Positions 1 through 13,845 of a stretch of 62,000 bases of DNA are shown one piece after another. Origin of the DNA: Glandiceps talaboti. Taxonomy: Eukaryota; Hemichordata; Enteropneusta; Spengelidae. Location of the stretch: the NCBI RefSeq assembly GCF_964340395.1, contig NC_135556.1, positions 8,708,001-8,770,000 on the forward strand. Direction: 5' to 3'. Each line of letters starts with the position of its first letter. The stretch's first letter is position 1. Below the pieces are notes generated by a model. The model was not told the origin of the DNA and ran no database searches. It saw only the letters and a list, made by a program, of their open reading frames with translations. Both the position numbers and the translations under genes were made by a program.

Positions 1-9
1 TGGTTTAAA

Positions 10-275
10 GTGTATGACATGGACATGGTACTTATCCTTGGATATGCAGCTATTTATTCTCAGCCCAATTTTCAAGTACCCATGACTCTATTGTTATATC
101 GAGATCGATGAACCGTTTCGCGGTTGTATTTTCCAGCCCGTATCGCGAACCCCTTCATGAACCAGGTGATTGGTTGTACAGTAAACCGTACTACAGGATT
201 TCCCAATACCTGGTTGGTATCTGCCTTGGATACGTTCTCTTCAAATTAGATGGAAAGAAGGTCAAAATCAACAAG
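10..275 (+). pseudogene. NRF-6-like acyltransferase, fragment of two internal exons
   Basis: Two pieces of the acyltransferase are fused. Positions 10-73 encode the conserved stretch CMTWTWYLSLDMQLFILSP, matching the exon at 51805-51726. Positions 77-275 match the complete 199-base exon 51143-50945 and keep its donor site. The intron and the whole exon 51524-51417 between them have been deleted. The fusion shifts the frame, and reading through gives a TGA just after the junction. It belongs to block A and points away from copy A of the ligase, as the intact gene does relative to copy C. More of this copy may lie beyond the left edge. A functional product is unlikely. Confidence 0.85.
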
Positions 276-867
276 GTATAGTTTCTGCAATACTTTTCAA
301 AGTCGACTAAAACTAAACCATAATTTTGTTGTTGTTGCAAGAGTGGCGACACCTGGCTTATATGAGTCTATGATAGTCTACCGTACAAAATGGTCATTTA
401 TTAATTTGTAAGTTAAGTGTTTTGGATTCAGTACAGTCAAAGGCTTGTATTTCTTTCCTTCCGATGCATATTCATACCTGTATTTTTTTAAAGAATCAAA
501 CGATACCAGTGGTGAGGCTGGTATACAGATCTCGAGCATTTAGACATTTAATTTAGAATTTACTCCACTAAGAAGAAGCTTGAAAATGGGAGGTGTAGAT
601 GGGGGTGGGGGTTATACCTTGCGCGTGAATGGTGAATCGTTAATACCCCCCACCACCGCCGCCGCCAGAATGTCGTTAGTTTTGTGACCAAGACATTCTA
701 TCTTTATGTGGGGAAGGGAAGGTCGTTATACCAAGGATGTATAAACAAACGTCCCTCAACAGACTTGAAGTCTGTATTGTACTGTCTACGTACTATCAAA
801 CCAGAGTGACTATAGAGTTTCAATTAGGCGATTGATTTTTACATCTTACACAGCGTTTTTGTTATGA

Positions 868-869
<2 letters not shown>

Positions 870-914
<45 letters not shown>
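870..914. repeat. (AC)n microsatellite
   Basis: Pure AC dinucleotide run inside the former acyltransferase intron of block A. Confidence 0.95.
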
Positions 915-917
<3 letters not shown>

Positions 918-1149
918 AAGCATGCACTGATAACACTCACACAAATTAATGTTACGTTTTATCTCACTGCAAACACAAATATGTAGTCTTGTGTTTGAAT
1001 CTTCCTTGTTTCATCGACAGTAATGTTGATTTGTATTCACAGTGAGATAAAATGTATCTTTTTATATGCCTGCGCGATATGTGAGACGTAAAAAAACGTG
1101 AAACTCTATAGTCACTGTGGGTTGGTAGTAACATGGCTTCGATTTGTGC

Positions 1150-1330
1150 ATATGGCTCCAGGTAGAGTTATCTGGAGCTGTTCTGTGCTACCAATACAAA
1201 TTAAGCGGTACAAAACAATTCATACTTTCAAGGATACATATACAAGTCATTTCATGTCATATAAGATGACTTCTAGAATTGGTAGTTTTGTGTTAATTTT
1301 CTCTCTAAAACCCACCAATCTTTGACACAA
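1150..1330 (+). mobile_element. LINE 3'-end relic in block A
   Basis: The translation contains WSCSVLPIQIK followed by KTIHTFKDTYTSHFMSY, the end of the reverse-transcriptase ORF of a Jockey/CR1-like LINE as also seen at 12653-12865. Only the last part survives here. It is a passenger of the segmental duplication. Confidence 0.6.
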
Positions 1331-1703
1331 GCGCTAGCTTTGTAAAATTCATTTTAACAAAATGTAAATTCTGGTTTTTTGTACATCATCATATGAATAC
1401 ATGTCACGATCTATTCTCAATTCACTCATCTCGCACATTAAGAAAGGCAAACAAAATTTGTGCTGTCACAAGCCTTGTTCAGTCTTGTGTCTATTCAAGT
1501 GTATTTAATTAATAAAAATCACGTATTATTCCAAAGAAAGAAACAAAATGCGATATTACAAACATGAAGTATCGAAGTGTCCCCTCATCCCTTAATATCA
1601 TGATTCAGTGCTTAAAAATAAACTATTTTAACAATGTTCCGTGTATCAGCATTATGATAATACCCTTTGTCTTTATAGTGTTTGTAAGTGACTCCCCCTC
1701 CAG

Positions 1704-1705
<2 letters not shown>

Positions 1706-1757
<52 letters not shown>

Positions 1758-1834
1758 AAAATAAAATCAGTAGAAAATTATATCAGGACAGATGATCAAT
1801 TGTTATTCCTCCAATTTTGTATATCAAAACATTG

Positions 1835-1881
<47 letters not shown>
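1706..1881. repeat. (CA)n and (ATC)n microsatellites downstream of ligase copy A
   Basis: A CA run at about 1706-1755 is followed by an ATC run at about 1834-1881, ending about 18 bases from the ligase stop codon. The same pair of repeats, with different lengths, follows copies B and C. Confidence 0.95.
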
Positions 1882-1882
<1 letters not shown>

Positions 1883-4302
1883 GTACTGGCTCTCAATTCT
1901 ATTTGCCCTTTTTGTTCTCACTATCCTTCAACAATCTTCGTAATATTTTCCCACTTTGCGATTTTGGAATCTCATCGATAAATTCCACTCCTCCACGCAA
2001 TTTTTTGAATGCTGCTACCTTGCCTATCAAAGTAAGAAAAACACAAATACCAAAAAAGACATTTAATAATAAAATATTTTCAAAGCGTAAGATTTTCTTT
2101 TTAGAATGGTGAACCACTACGAACTGCAAACTATTCTCAAATATTGTACAAAGTTTATTTACATGCCACATATTCAAACTACCAACATTTACTCAAGCCT
2201 GTCCGGCACTAGATATGACCATACATAAATGGTCAAATGCAGTCAATAGGCAGCGACGCACAACTGAATTTATATACATATAATTATTTCGACATAAGTA
2301 GAACGTTATCCACTCATAGACGACTATTAAGATATATACAATTCTGAGTACTATGCAAGAGGATCTAGCTATATTCATATCTTTACAACTATAAGTGTGT
2401 ATCTCTTGTCAGTTTGTCAGTTTTTGCCTAAAAGAATTTTTGTTTCCCATAACATGACTTCAGAAAATAGGTGAGGTAGGGCGGATTTTTATATTATTTT
2501 ACTTTAAATTTCTAAAAATTACTTTGACACTAAACACTGACTGCATTTGATGGGAAATGATCTTTGTGGACGTAACTTGAAAATCACTGATCTGATCACT
2601 TTGATTTTAGAAATTTGTACACACCCTGAGTAATATTCCTCCACCCCCCCCCCCCCACACACACACAAAAAAAAATATGAAGACAATCGGTATGACAGTT
2701 TTGGAATTTAAGTAGTTTACAAACCGACCGACCGACAGACAGACAGGCAGACAACATACAGAGTGAGACAAACACACAAAGAGACAGAGAGACATTATAC
2801 CATGCCTATAGCACGATCTGATTAAAATGTGGTGTAGTATTTCTTGTTGGATGTTATGTTTACTGTTATATGTTCTTTTGTGAGCGTATGTAACGGGCAC
2901 ATTTTAATCAGATTGGCGTATACTCAGACAGCTAAAAGAAGCCTATTGCACAAGTGAGCGTCAGTTCAGTTTTGCTAAAATAAATACACTTCTGACACTA
3001 TTAACATACTACCGTGAACTACGGAAAGTCTCGTTTTTACCTTCAACAAATTTATACACGTCCTCTGGAAGCAAGTTTTTACTGTTCGTCACAATAAAAG
3101 CCTTTGGCAACTCTCCAGCTTCCTCATCCTGAACAGGGATAACTGCCGCATCTTGAATTTCAGGATGACTTATTAGCAAGGCTTCCAATTCTGCAGGGGC
3201 AACCTGAAAAAGTAGAAAAATACCGTGATCTCAAAAACGTTTTGCAAATATTTTGAAAATATCAACTTTGGAAGATAGTAGTAACAGTTGACTGACATGC
3301 ACGATCCATATTGGTTACTATGGCGAATTCGAAGCACCAACATTCCTGTGTAAAATATCCGCGAGGCCAATTTTAATGATGTAAGACAAATCAGTAGTTG
3401 ACAGGGTTTGGTCAACAGGAGGATTTTGCATTATGAAATATTACATACAGTAATTAAATTACATTAAATTACATTGTGTGATTAAATTACATGAAGAAAA
3501 TATGTACTTGATTTATTGAAATTACCTGAAAGCCTTTGTACTTGATGAGTTCCTTCAGTCTATCTTCCACATGCAAGTGATATTTTTCATCGATGTAACC
3601 AATATCTCCTGTATAGAAAACGTACACAGGGAAAACCACTTTGATCCTCGCACATCTTAGCAGTAGCCATGTACAAGGCATGTAATGCGCCTCACACACT
3701 GTATAAATACTATTATACTATAGTGTATTTATCTGACCAGATAGCATACTTCGAGGTCAGACGGTTGCTGCTTACATTGCTGTCTACACAATTTTAACAA
3801 TACCAATAACTAGAGTGATGAAATTATAAATATAAGGAGCAACACATCAGAATGAATAAAGAAAATACATTTAAAAAAAATTGTGTGTATGGTCCGACCA
3901 ATTCTTCGCAAAAACACAAAAGTGAAGTCTTCAAAAACTTCAATGAAGTTACCTATTATAATGCTAGTTTATACCAATACTTAGTTTTTTTATCAAAAAA
4001 GTAGGCAGTTTGTAAAATTTAATACTAAGGCTTTTTCTATTAATACCAGATAGTGTAATTATACATTAAAGAGAGATATTTAGTGACAGCTTAATATATG
4101 ATGTTTCACTGTCATGTTTGTTACTAATACGGCTCGGTTAAAGAGCGGATTAATCAACATGCTAAGACTGATATTTAGTTCATATGAATAGCAGATGTAG
4201 TTTTAAAAACGTTTAGATTTAAATTTAGATACTTCTAATTAAAGATTAGCATTTCCGAAATTCAAGGTAAACTTTCTGAACGGAAAATTTATTGTCACTT
4301 GT

Positions 4303-4690
<388 letters not shown>

Positions 4691-5457
4691 CGTACATTAC
4701 TGCTTTTCAGCTCACAAACAACTTTGACATTTTGTTGAGCGTTCCTAGTTATTCGTTCAGTGTGTGAATATGACAACTGTTGCGCTGTCATTATATAATT
4801 ATTTCGTCAAGAAAGTTAAGCCAAACTTAGACAGACCTGACGAGACCCAACCATCTTCATCAATCATTTGTGCTGTCGCCTCTGTGTTTCCAAAGTACCC
4901 TTGCATCACTGACGGACCACGAAAGCAAAGAATTCCACTTTCACCAACAGGTAATGTTTTTCCAGTTTCAATATCAACAACCTAAAAGTAACCAACATCA
5001 GCATCAAAAGATACATTTATAGGTACAGCTGCTGTAATTGAACTTTCCAGGCATACGAAACTGTGACAAGTAGTCTAGAAAATATTTACATGTTGTTCAT
5101 GTGTAGAATATAATGAGTAATCATGTTTCCATCACAGCCCTACTCTTGTAATTACTGAAAGCTCACTACGATACAATCGCTCGTGGCGATAACTTTTACC
5201 TTGGCTTCAGCATTTGGCACCAAAGTCCCACTCGATCCCTTTGGCCATTGATTTGGGTCATTACCGTAACACATGTGCGTCACAATTGCTTCCGTTAATC
5301 CATACCCTACGAAAGACACAGGACAAATAATATTTTGAGAAGAATCACAAGTTTGCGCTTTCATCATATATTGCTAGCCTGTGCGCATATGCGTGTTACA
5401 CCTTGAATGCACTATACAACAGCCTATCATACCTGGACAACAACAATCACAAATTAT

Positions 5458-5560
5458 ATGCTGTGGTAGACAACCAATCACAACTTGTAGACTGTGGTAG
5501 ACAACCAATCACAACTTGTAGACTGTGGTAGACAACCAGTCACAACTTGTATGATCTGGT
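5458..5560. repeat. 31-bp minisatellite, about 3 units
   Basis: Short version of the intron 7 minisatellite that is expanded in copy C (43195-43570). The unit contains CAAGTTGTGATTGGTTGTC on the opposite strand. Confidence 0.8.
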
Positions 5561-6001
5561 CAACAATCAATCACAACTTGAATACTCTAGACAACAACCA
5601 GTTGCACGTGATACATGTATAGTTTCATAGTCAACCGTTCACATCACATTTAATAACTAAAGTTTAGAAACCTTTACCTTGTCTAAGAATAGCTTTGGGG
5701 TTTGTTCTTCTCAGCACAGCTGCAGGCAGCTCATCTCCCAGCGGTGCTGCCCCACAGAGAAACTCTTCAATGCAAGATAAGTCGTAGTTATCAACAATTG
5801 GATGTTTTGCCAGGAAAAGTGCCATGGGAGGAACAATTGGTACGTGATTTACCTAATAGTATGAAACAAATATGTTTACTATGGAATCTTTATTTTCTTC
5901 AAAATCATCATGTCACAATATACCATAATTAAAACAGAAAGCACTTAAAGCACTTGAAAAAGTGGGTATGGTTTAACAGACAGTTATAGGTCAACTTAGA
6001 G

Positions 6002-6090
6002 GCCATTAACTGAACATAATCGGACACTGATGAGTAAAGCTTTATTATTTTGTCCGAGGCGCAGCCGAGGTGTCCGATTATGGCCGAGGA
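6002..6090. mobile_element. Foldback (MITE-like) element in intron 6 of copy A
   Basis: CATAATCGGACAC at 6015-6027 is repeated inverted as GTGTCCGATTATG at 6070-6082 around a GC-rich centre (GAGGCGCAGCCGAGG). The equivalent in copy C is 42698-42787. Copy B has no equivalent at the same intron position. Confidence 0.6.
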
Positions 6091-6499
6091 CTTGTCCTAT
6101 AATGAAGTCATATTTCGAATTCGACGGTTTTAGGTTTTTCACTAGAGATTTGATTTTATAGATTTGATTTATTTCAGCACAAGAAAATAAACATTCAGTA
6201 TACAGTTATGCAGAAAACAGTTACAACAGACAAAATAAGCAAGTCAACGTTGCCATCTACAGTGCTGTTACATAACCTCTTACCCATTATCATGTTAATA
6301 ACAAAATTCAATATAGCAAATCCATCCAGCATATCTCGGCCAATTAATCCGATATTTCCCAAAAGTTCTGAAACCTGGCAAAGACTCGTACTGTAACAAC
6401 AGTCCCAATTCGAACAGTATATCCGTTTTTACCCACATATATAGATCTGTTGCTATCCCTGGTACACATACACATACACCACATATATAGTTCTGTTGC

Positions 6500-6513
6500 T
6501 AACCCTGGTAAAC

Positions 6514-6556
<43 letters not shown>

Positions 6557-6688
6557 TTGTCATGTCAATGAACAATTCTATATGGAAACCTGCTTTCTAC
6601 ACAAGTCACTTTGTAGATATAGAGCATGTCTTTGGATAGATAGTCACAGTAATAGAGGTACAGTGTTCGAGACCCGTCAAGGTGAGAG

Positions 6689-6735
<47 letters not shown>

Positions 6736-6750
6736 ACGCACACACATTAC
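6500..6750. repeat. (CATACA)n and (CA)n/(CACACG)n microsatellites
   Basis: Two simple arrays (about 6500-6556 and 6697-6746) in intron 6 of ligase copy A, separated by intron sequence conserved in copy C. Confidence 0.9.
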
Positions 6751-6963
6751 AGAATGACAGGTGCAGAATATTAATTAGCTGTGGTAGAACACAGTATTAG
6801 GAGGACAGCACATGTTGGTTGCATTGTAACAGTTGACAAGTTGGGGACAGTGCTATAGAAATAATTAACTTGCTAAAGACAGTTTCATTCATGGGTTTAA
6901 AAGTGTTCTTGTCATGGATTAAAGGTATGCACAGACACTTTCTTTGTGTAATTAAGTGTCATG

Positions 6964-7060
<97 letters not shown>
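6964..7060. repeat. (TA)n microsatellite, about 97 bp
   Basis: Uninterrupted TA run in intron 6 of copy A. Copy C has a shorter TA run at the same place (41670-41741) and copy B has none. Confidence 0.95.
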
Positions 7061-7061
<1 letters not shown>

Positions 7062-7686
7062 CATCAAAACAAAGCATTAATTCAATTTTATTCAAACAAA
7101 ATCAATTAATTTATTCAAATTCATTACTCCAGCCACGTCCTATTCAATTTCCTGCAATTCATTTCATTGCAATTCGGTTCATTATACCATGCACGAACGA
7201 AGTTGAACAAAAAAATATGGAATGTATACTCTGGTCTTTCTATGTCACCACAATGTATGTCTACGTCATTGGTTCTGCTGTATTCAAAATATGAGTCAAA
7301 ACGTTCAAAATTGCTATATTCTCCCCATGTTTTCTTTGATATTACTGGCTCTGGTATAATTATGTTATTCTCCAATCTTTTCCTTCATTCAGCCAGAAAA
7401 TATTCGTGACTCGTCTAGAGACTCGTAGTGACAAAGCCATTTGTATTTTCCTTGACCGAGCGAAGAAAACAAATGGCAATAACATCTAATTATACAATGT
7501 AATTTATTTTGTGTATATCTATAGATATGCTTACTTTATGAATTTCTTTGATCATCCTTTCTCCATAGTGTATACCAATTAATATTTGTAGGATAGTTTT
7601 AAAAGTTGGAAAGTTTGAATAAAACGAAAAATATGAGATTACACACCTTATAATCTTGCACAGTTTTCAGGAAAACCTAATGATTA

Positions 7687-7911
<225 letters not shown>

Positions 7912-9628
7912 CTACAGATAGAAGACAGACCACTGATATGATGGAATAAATAAATGAATTGTATAGACGTTCACTAATTATTTTCCCACCAATTGCAAAT
8001 TCCCATTTTCAATGTATAATCTACAAGCAAACCCCTTGCAAGGCTCATCAAACCCCAAATTATATAAATTATACTTTATTATACCTATAGTTCTATGCTA
8101 TACATACCTTGATGCTAGCGATTCTCTTCGCTCCTTGTCTCGCCTTCTCTGCAAACATCGGTAAGGTAACAATGATATTCGATTGTGAAATTGTCAACTG
8201 TTGAACCAATTCCTCTGGTGGTAAAACACAAACACAGATACCAAATTTTCTACGCTGTGCAAAACTCCAAATGGTTTTAATGAAGAAAAACATACAGACT
8301 TTGCAATATATAAATATACGTTGCTTACATTCATAAAAAAGTATATGTAAAGTTTATTTGTTGTTTGTGTATTTGTTTATTGTTTACAGTTTTCGTAGAA
8401 TCCTTGTGAAATGTGTTGTTTTTTTCCATTAAAATATTTGCATAGTTATTGCCAATTGCCAAGTTTCATATCACTTTGAATTGGCAGTACACGCTTTGTT
8501 CCTGGACATATAGCAATGTATGTCAATAACATTTGAGTAAATCTCCTCTTTTTAAAACACTTACCTGTTGTATATAGAGGGTTAACAGTCGTAATAGTGC
8601 CACCAACGACTGAAACAGCACTGAATATCACAAAATATTCAGGTATATTTGGAAGGTAAATTGCACAAGTGTCTCCCTGTTTAAAACCATCAAGAGTTAG
8701 GCCACTAGCACATTTGTAGACGAGTTCCTTTAGTTGTGTAAACGTATATGATTTACCGGTAACGCCATCGACCTGTCGGGGACAATATAAATATCAGTGA
8801 TGCACTTTATCAAATACTAAATTACATCAGTATTGCCAGAAATTCTTTTTACCGTAACCACAAGAAGTTTATTAAAGTATCATTGGATTTTGATAGACTT
8901 TGAAGGATGCTTTAACCTTTGGGAACAGTGGAACGGTGCAGAAATAGATGAGTCGGCACCGTCTCTGAAACATAAGAAGCTAGGTTCGAATTAAATCACA
9001 TAGCGCTCACAAAACTAGAACTTTCACGGACGAAATTTGAAAGTTGTCGACTGGGTGCTGTACCTACCAATGCTTCCCTATTTCCAAATTTATCGAAATC
9101 TTTCATAACATATTCAGCTACATTCATGTCATCCGGGATTTGTATATCGGGTAAAGAACTCTTGAAAATCCCTATGAAATATAAGAATACATTACTTACT
9201 TTACATACACTATAGGATCGTGCAGTATATATGACGCTGGAAGGTAGGTAATCATTTTTTGTGAATAAGGCAAAAAAAGTATGTTTTCGATAACCCGACC
9301 GACCCTAGTTTAAGCCACCCTAAACATTTTTTAGACATTTAAAACAAAAGATAAAACATTCTGTGTTTTCTTCAAACTTCATGCACGTCTGTTTTCTTTC
9401 CCCAGTGATGTCTATACATATTTCATGAAAGTATCACAGAATGGGAGGTTTTGGGTAGATGCAATATTTTGCAAACAATAAAACCAATTAAAAAAATAAA
9501 ATAAAATAAACCCGACCTACCTACCCTTTTTTTCTGAGGTTGGAAACAGATATCCGTGCTTCAGCACTGTTTTTTTAGGTGATGGTGTTAGTACCATTGA
9601 AATCATGTGCAAATACAAATGGGGATTG

Positions 9629-9630
<2 letters not shown>

Positions 9631-9699
<69 letters not shown>

Positions 9700-9703
9700 T
9701 CTG

Positions 9704-9763
<60 letters not shown>
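9631..9763. repeat. (CA)n followed by (CT)n in intron 1 of copy A
   Basis: Starts shortly after the exon 1 donor. Copies B and C have GT plus CAGA, CGGA or GA arrays at this position, so the locus is hypervariable between paralogues. Confidence 0.95.
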
Positions 9764-9765
<2 letters not shown>

Positions 9766-10337
9766 GGAATTGCAACTGATTGCTCACCAATTTCGTTCGC
9801 CTTTTCACAAAGAACACTTGACGTATTAGCGAAGTACCTCCCAGTTATGTAATTTGGTCTTATTGTTGGCGAATTTGATATTTTCCACCATAGTGATTTA
9901 GATCTTATGGTTGGCTGGATCGTTTGACGGGCGATGAACGCAGCTCTCAACATATTTACGAGATTTGAATCAACTATGGAAAATCTTCGATATCGTCGTT
10001 CAAAGGTTGATCTCTTTAAAGAGAAAGACAAGGGTATTACCAGTAAATACAATACTAGAGATGAAAGTATATGAAAAAGTGTTACTAGTGGATGAGTCAA
10101 TATACTATCATACCCAAGTATCCATAAGATAACCATATCAGTGGCACTAACACTTTATCACATGTAAACGGAATGCCTTTCTCTGTGAGGGCTAAAAAGG
10201 GGTTGTTTTTACTTTACATTTTACATACAAGTTATTGAAGCGTGAATAAATACATACAACGCCCTCACCCGACAGTTACTGAAAATATGGCTTATGAGGT
10301 GATGATTAAAGATTGTGAATAGGCTAAGTACGTACCA

Positions 10338-11007
10338 AAAAATCTCAAATAAAAAGCAAAACATTTCAAGACTTTCAGACTTTTGATGGCCCAATGGTCG
10401 TAAACCACTGTATAAGATATTATATTATTATATGTACTATTCAGAAAATATAAAGAAATATCCTTAATTTTGAAAAAAAATGCGAAGCCAACATGAGGAT
10501 ATATTGCCCATCACCAGAAAAAAATATAAGGTTGAACAGCTTTTTCATTTTTTCAAGCCTAATGTCGTATCTTTCAAAGTAGTTTCCGAAAAGATGTCAC
10601 ATTCAAAGTAAAAAAAAATGGATGGTGCTTTCTCAAATAAGTAACACGGCAAAATAATCATTTTCTAATACCCAACTCCCAAAACTGTTATGACCTCGTT
10701 TATGTCGGAACCCAAGGTGAACTCAGTGAATTCTCCTTGTCATTATCATTATAATGGAAATTGAAGTTTGGATTTTGATGTCGAAGGTACAGCTCTGTTT
10801 ACAAATTTAAGGCCATTCTTTCCATAGCAAATTGTCGCTTCAAAATAAATTGCGGAATAACGCTAGTGTCAGTGTGCAATGAGATGATTATATCAAACAA
10901 CATTTTAACCAAAGACAACGTCGAACACAATTACAATTATGGAAAGAAATATCTCCAAATAGTCGATCTTAAACTGCGTACCTAGTTTAATAGTTTTTCA
11001 GGGCCAG
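10338..11007. other. Spacer with no recognised feature
   Basis: About 670 bases of AT-rich DNA between block A and inverted repeat D. No long open frame, RNA gene, repeat structure or match to another part of the window was seen. Confidence 0.5.
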
Positions 11008-11512
11008 AGTTAATCCAACTTCTTGAACGAAGGACATTTTATCTTACAAATTGTTTGAGATAGAGTACATAGAAGCCAGAAATACCAAACATATGTACAG
11101 GGCAAATTTATATGTCTCCGTGCAAATAGAACAAGATAAAATCGACTGATCCAAATCAAAATTGATCAAATCATGTAGAGATAAATAATTCATCGGTGAT
11201 CTTCAAAACTGTTCAACGATAGAACTATATGTCCCGTAACAGGTCTCCGTCGAAGTATCTTTTGCTCTGTATCCTTCAAGTGATAAAGCTAACTCTGTAC
11301 CTCCCATGCTCCGTCAACGGAAAGTGGTTATATTTCCACGATGTTGAAGTTCTCAGCAAAATCTTTTTTAAAAAGTACATAAAAACGTAATTATGTACGG
11401 ATTTGAGTGACTGACGATAATAGACATTTCTAGTCCAAATTTCGAAAAGAGACCACAATAATGATTAAAATAAAATACGATTTCTACAGAAGCTTGAGGC
11501 CAACCATTACAA

Positions 11513-11649
11513 TGGTTTCACAGTTATTTTCAATCTCGTAAACAAGTTGTTGTTATTGATGGTAAATCGTCTGAGCCACAACAAATTAAATGTGGAGTGC
11601 CACAAGGTTCAATTTTAGGCCCAACTCTATTAACTACTTTAATTTTCGG
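11513..11649 (+). mobile_element. LINE reverse-transcriptase fragment
   Basis: This short frame encodes WFHSYFQSRKQVVVID followed by KCGVPQGSILGP, the highly conserved palm motif of non-LTR retrotransposon reverse transcriptases. The downstream YxDD region is absent: the sequence changes at about 11650 into acyltransferase intron DNA shared with 32760 and 50700. It occupies the gap left in inverted repeat D and has no second copy in the window. It is a dead fragment. Confidence 0.85.
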
Positions 11650-12108
11650 TTATTCGCTGATTGCATTTTTAAAAGAATCAAACGATACTAGTGGTGAGGC
11701 CGGTATACAGATGTTCTTTATTGATTTATATCACTATTTGATTTTTTGTATTAGTTTGGGTTTTTATATATATTTTCTTGTAAATTCCCGGTATATTTCT
11801 TTTATATGGGCCTTGAGCCTGATCCAAACAATAAATAATAAATAATTTACTCCAAAATGAAGAAGCGTAAGAATGGGGTGGGGGTGGGGGGGGGGGTTGG
11901 GTTATACCTTACCTATAGTAATTTGGCATTTAGGGGGAAATATGTCTCGTCTCGCTCTCTTTCCCTGTGTGTGTGTGTGTGTGTGTGCTATTGCCCCTGT
12001 CTCTGTAAATATAATTGTGTCTGTCCTCTTTATTTTCTATGTCGCATTTTCCCTCTCGCTGCATGTACGTATATTTATGTCTGTCCAATCCTCTTTCTCC
12101 ATCTACAG

Positions 12109-12234
12109 AGTCTTGAATTCATGGGTTCCCTAGTGCTGGTGTATGCAGTGGCTTTCATTGTCGCATCTGCTGTAGAGCTACCAACTCTTGAAGTAGAAAA
12201 GGTTGTGATACCGTCGAAGAACAAGAAAGCTTAA
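12109..12234 (+). pseudogene. NRF-6-like acyltransferase, isolated last exon
   Basis: This is a complete 126-base copy of the final acyltransferase exon, with an acceptor (CTACAG) in front and an in-frame stop. It encodes SLEFMGSLVLVYAVAFIVAS and a lysine-rich tail. The stop codon overlaps an AATAAA signal (12233-12238), as in the intact gene. None of the twelve upstream exons is present at this site, so it is a passenger exon of inverted repeat D. It could serve as a cryptic terminal exon for a read-through transcript, but nothing here shows that it does. Confidence 0.85.
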
Positions 12235-12373
12235 TAAAGGCACGGACCAATTGATATAATGTGTAAAACGTCATGATAAGATGAACGGGGTGGGGTTGGG
12301 GGGGGGGGAGCAAGCTCATGAATGAGTAGTTGTACGTGAAGGCCCCGCGCAAACCTCTCTAACTAAACCCAAG

Positions 12374-12865
12374 ATGTTTTATAATGCGATGGTACTGCCA
12401 TTGTTTGCCTACACTGCAGTAGTATGGTCAAAAAGTGATACGACTTTGCTCACCAGACTTCAGAGGTTCCAGAATAGAGCAGCCAGGATAATCCTTCAAT
12501 GTGGGCCTAGGACCAACTCTTTTACTATGTTAGAGAGTTTCAATTGGTTTTCATGGAATGAACGTTGTTGACTTTCAGAAGGCGTGCGTCTATTTTAAAC
12601 GTTTCCCATAAATTGTAATCTTCATATCTTAATAAATATGCCACGACATTGAATGAATTTCAAAGCTATTTTATCCGACAAAGATCTAATCTCAATGCAC
12701 ATCTACCGAGAATTAATAATAATTCCAGCAAAAGAACCTTTTCAAATACTCTGGAGCTGTTCTGTGCTACCAATACAAATTAAGCAGTACAAAACAATTC
12801 ACACTTTCAAGGATACATACACAAGTCATTTCATGTCATATAGGATGACTTCCAGAATGGTGTAA
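12374..12865 (+). mobile_element. LINE ORF2 C-terminal remnant (Jockey/CR1-like)
   Basis: 12374-12571 encodes MFYNAMVLPLFAYTAVVWS and LQRFQNRAARIIL, the region after the catalytic palm in Jockey/CR1-type LINEs. 12653-12865 continues with FQILWSCSVLPIQIKQYKT and FKDTYTSHFMSY, the usual end of the ORF. The two parts are in different frames. The copies in blocks B and C (32187-31897, 48162-47717) are inverted relative to this one, as expected if the LINE was already in the ancestral segment. Confidence 0.75.
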
Positions 12866-13453
12866 CTGTGTAGTTTTGTGTTAATCTTCTCTCTTAAACC
12901 CACCAATCTTTGACACAAGCGCTAGCTTTGTCAAATTCATTTTTTTTAAATGTAAATTCTGGTTCTTCTTACATCATCATATGAATACATGTCACGATCT
13001 ATTCTCAATTCATCCATCTTGCACATTAAGAAAGGCAAACAAAATTTGTGCTGTTACAAGCCATGTTCAGTCTTGTGTCTATTCAAGTGTATTTAATTAA
13101 TAAAAATCACGTATTATTCCAAAGAAAGAAACAAAATGCGATATTACAAACATGAAGTATCGAAATATCCCATCATCCCTTAATATCATGATTCAGTGCT
13201 TGAAAATAAACTATTTTAACAATGTTCCGTGTATCAGCATTATGATTATACCCCTTGTCTCCATAGTGTTTGTAAGTCCCCCCCCCCCCCCCCACCACCA
13301 CCACCACACACACTCAAGATAAAATCAGTAGAAAATTCTATCAGGACAGATGATGAATTGTTATTCCTCCAATTCTGTACATCAAAACATTTTCTTTTTT
13401 GCAAAGACAGTTTCAACCCTCAAAATGAGGCAAAATGACAGAATTCTTGATAT

Positions 13454-13490
<37 letters not shown>

Positions 13491-13813
13491 GCATCATCAT
13501 CATCAATTGCAGAGCATCTATAGTGATTTCATATACTATTTTCAAAACTTCATTAGTTAAACCTGAAGTTCCCAAGAGAGTACTTCTTGTTGCAGCTGGA
13601 CACGGTAAAGCAATGTTAAGGGTTTATAACATGGGCAATGTCAGGGGGATAGGAGGGGGGTGCACATAGTTGCTAGCAACCAGTTTGAGTTTATACACTA
13701 TCATGACACCTTTCGTGCACTAGGAGTGAAGTTGACCATATTCTTCGTTCAGCTGAGGAAATACAAGTAACATGTGAGAATTGTCACGGTGACTCGTATT
13801 TTCCGACTGAAAT

Positions 13814-13816
<3 letters not shown>

Positions 13817-13845
<29 letters not shown>
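13817..13845. repeat. Poly-T tract followed by G run
   Basis: About 29 Ts and then about nine Gs in E1. The corresponding site in E2 (35180-35192) has only the G run. Confidence 0.9.

Larger units (their letters stand above)
11008..13505 (-). repeat. Inverted duplication D (copy of about 31130-34500)
   Basis: 11008-11480 is the reverse complement of about 34005-34501, and 11640-13505 is the reverse complement of about 31130-32770. It carries an acyltransferase last exon, a LINE 3' end and the ATC/GAT array that normally follows the ligase stop codon, but no ligase. The 1.2 kb between the matched parts of the partner (32800-34005) is absent and a reverse-transcriptase fragment stands in its place. 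At 13505 it switches directly into repeat E1. Confidence 0.75.
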
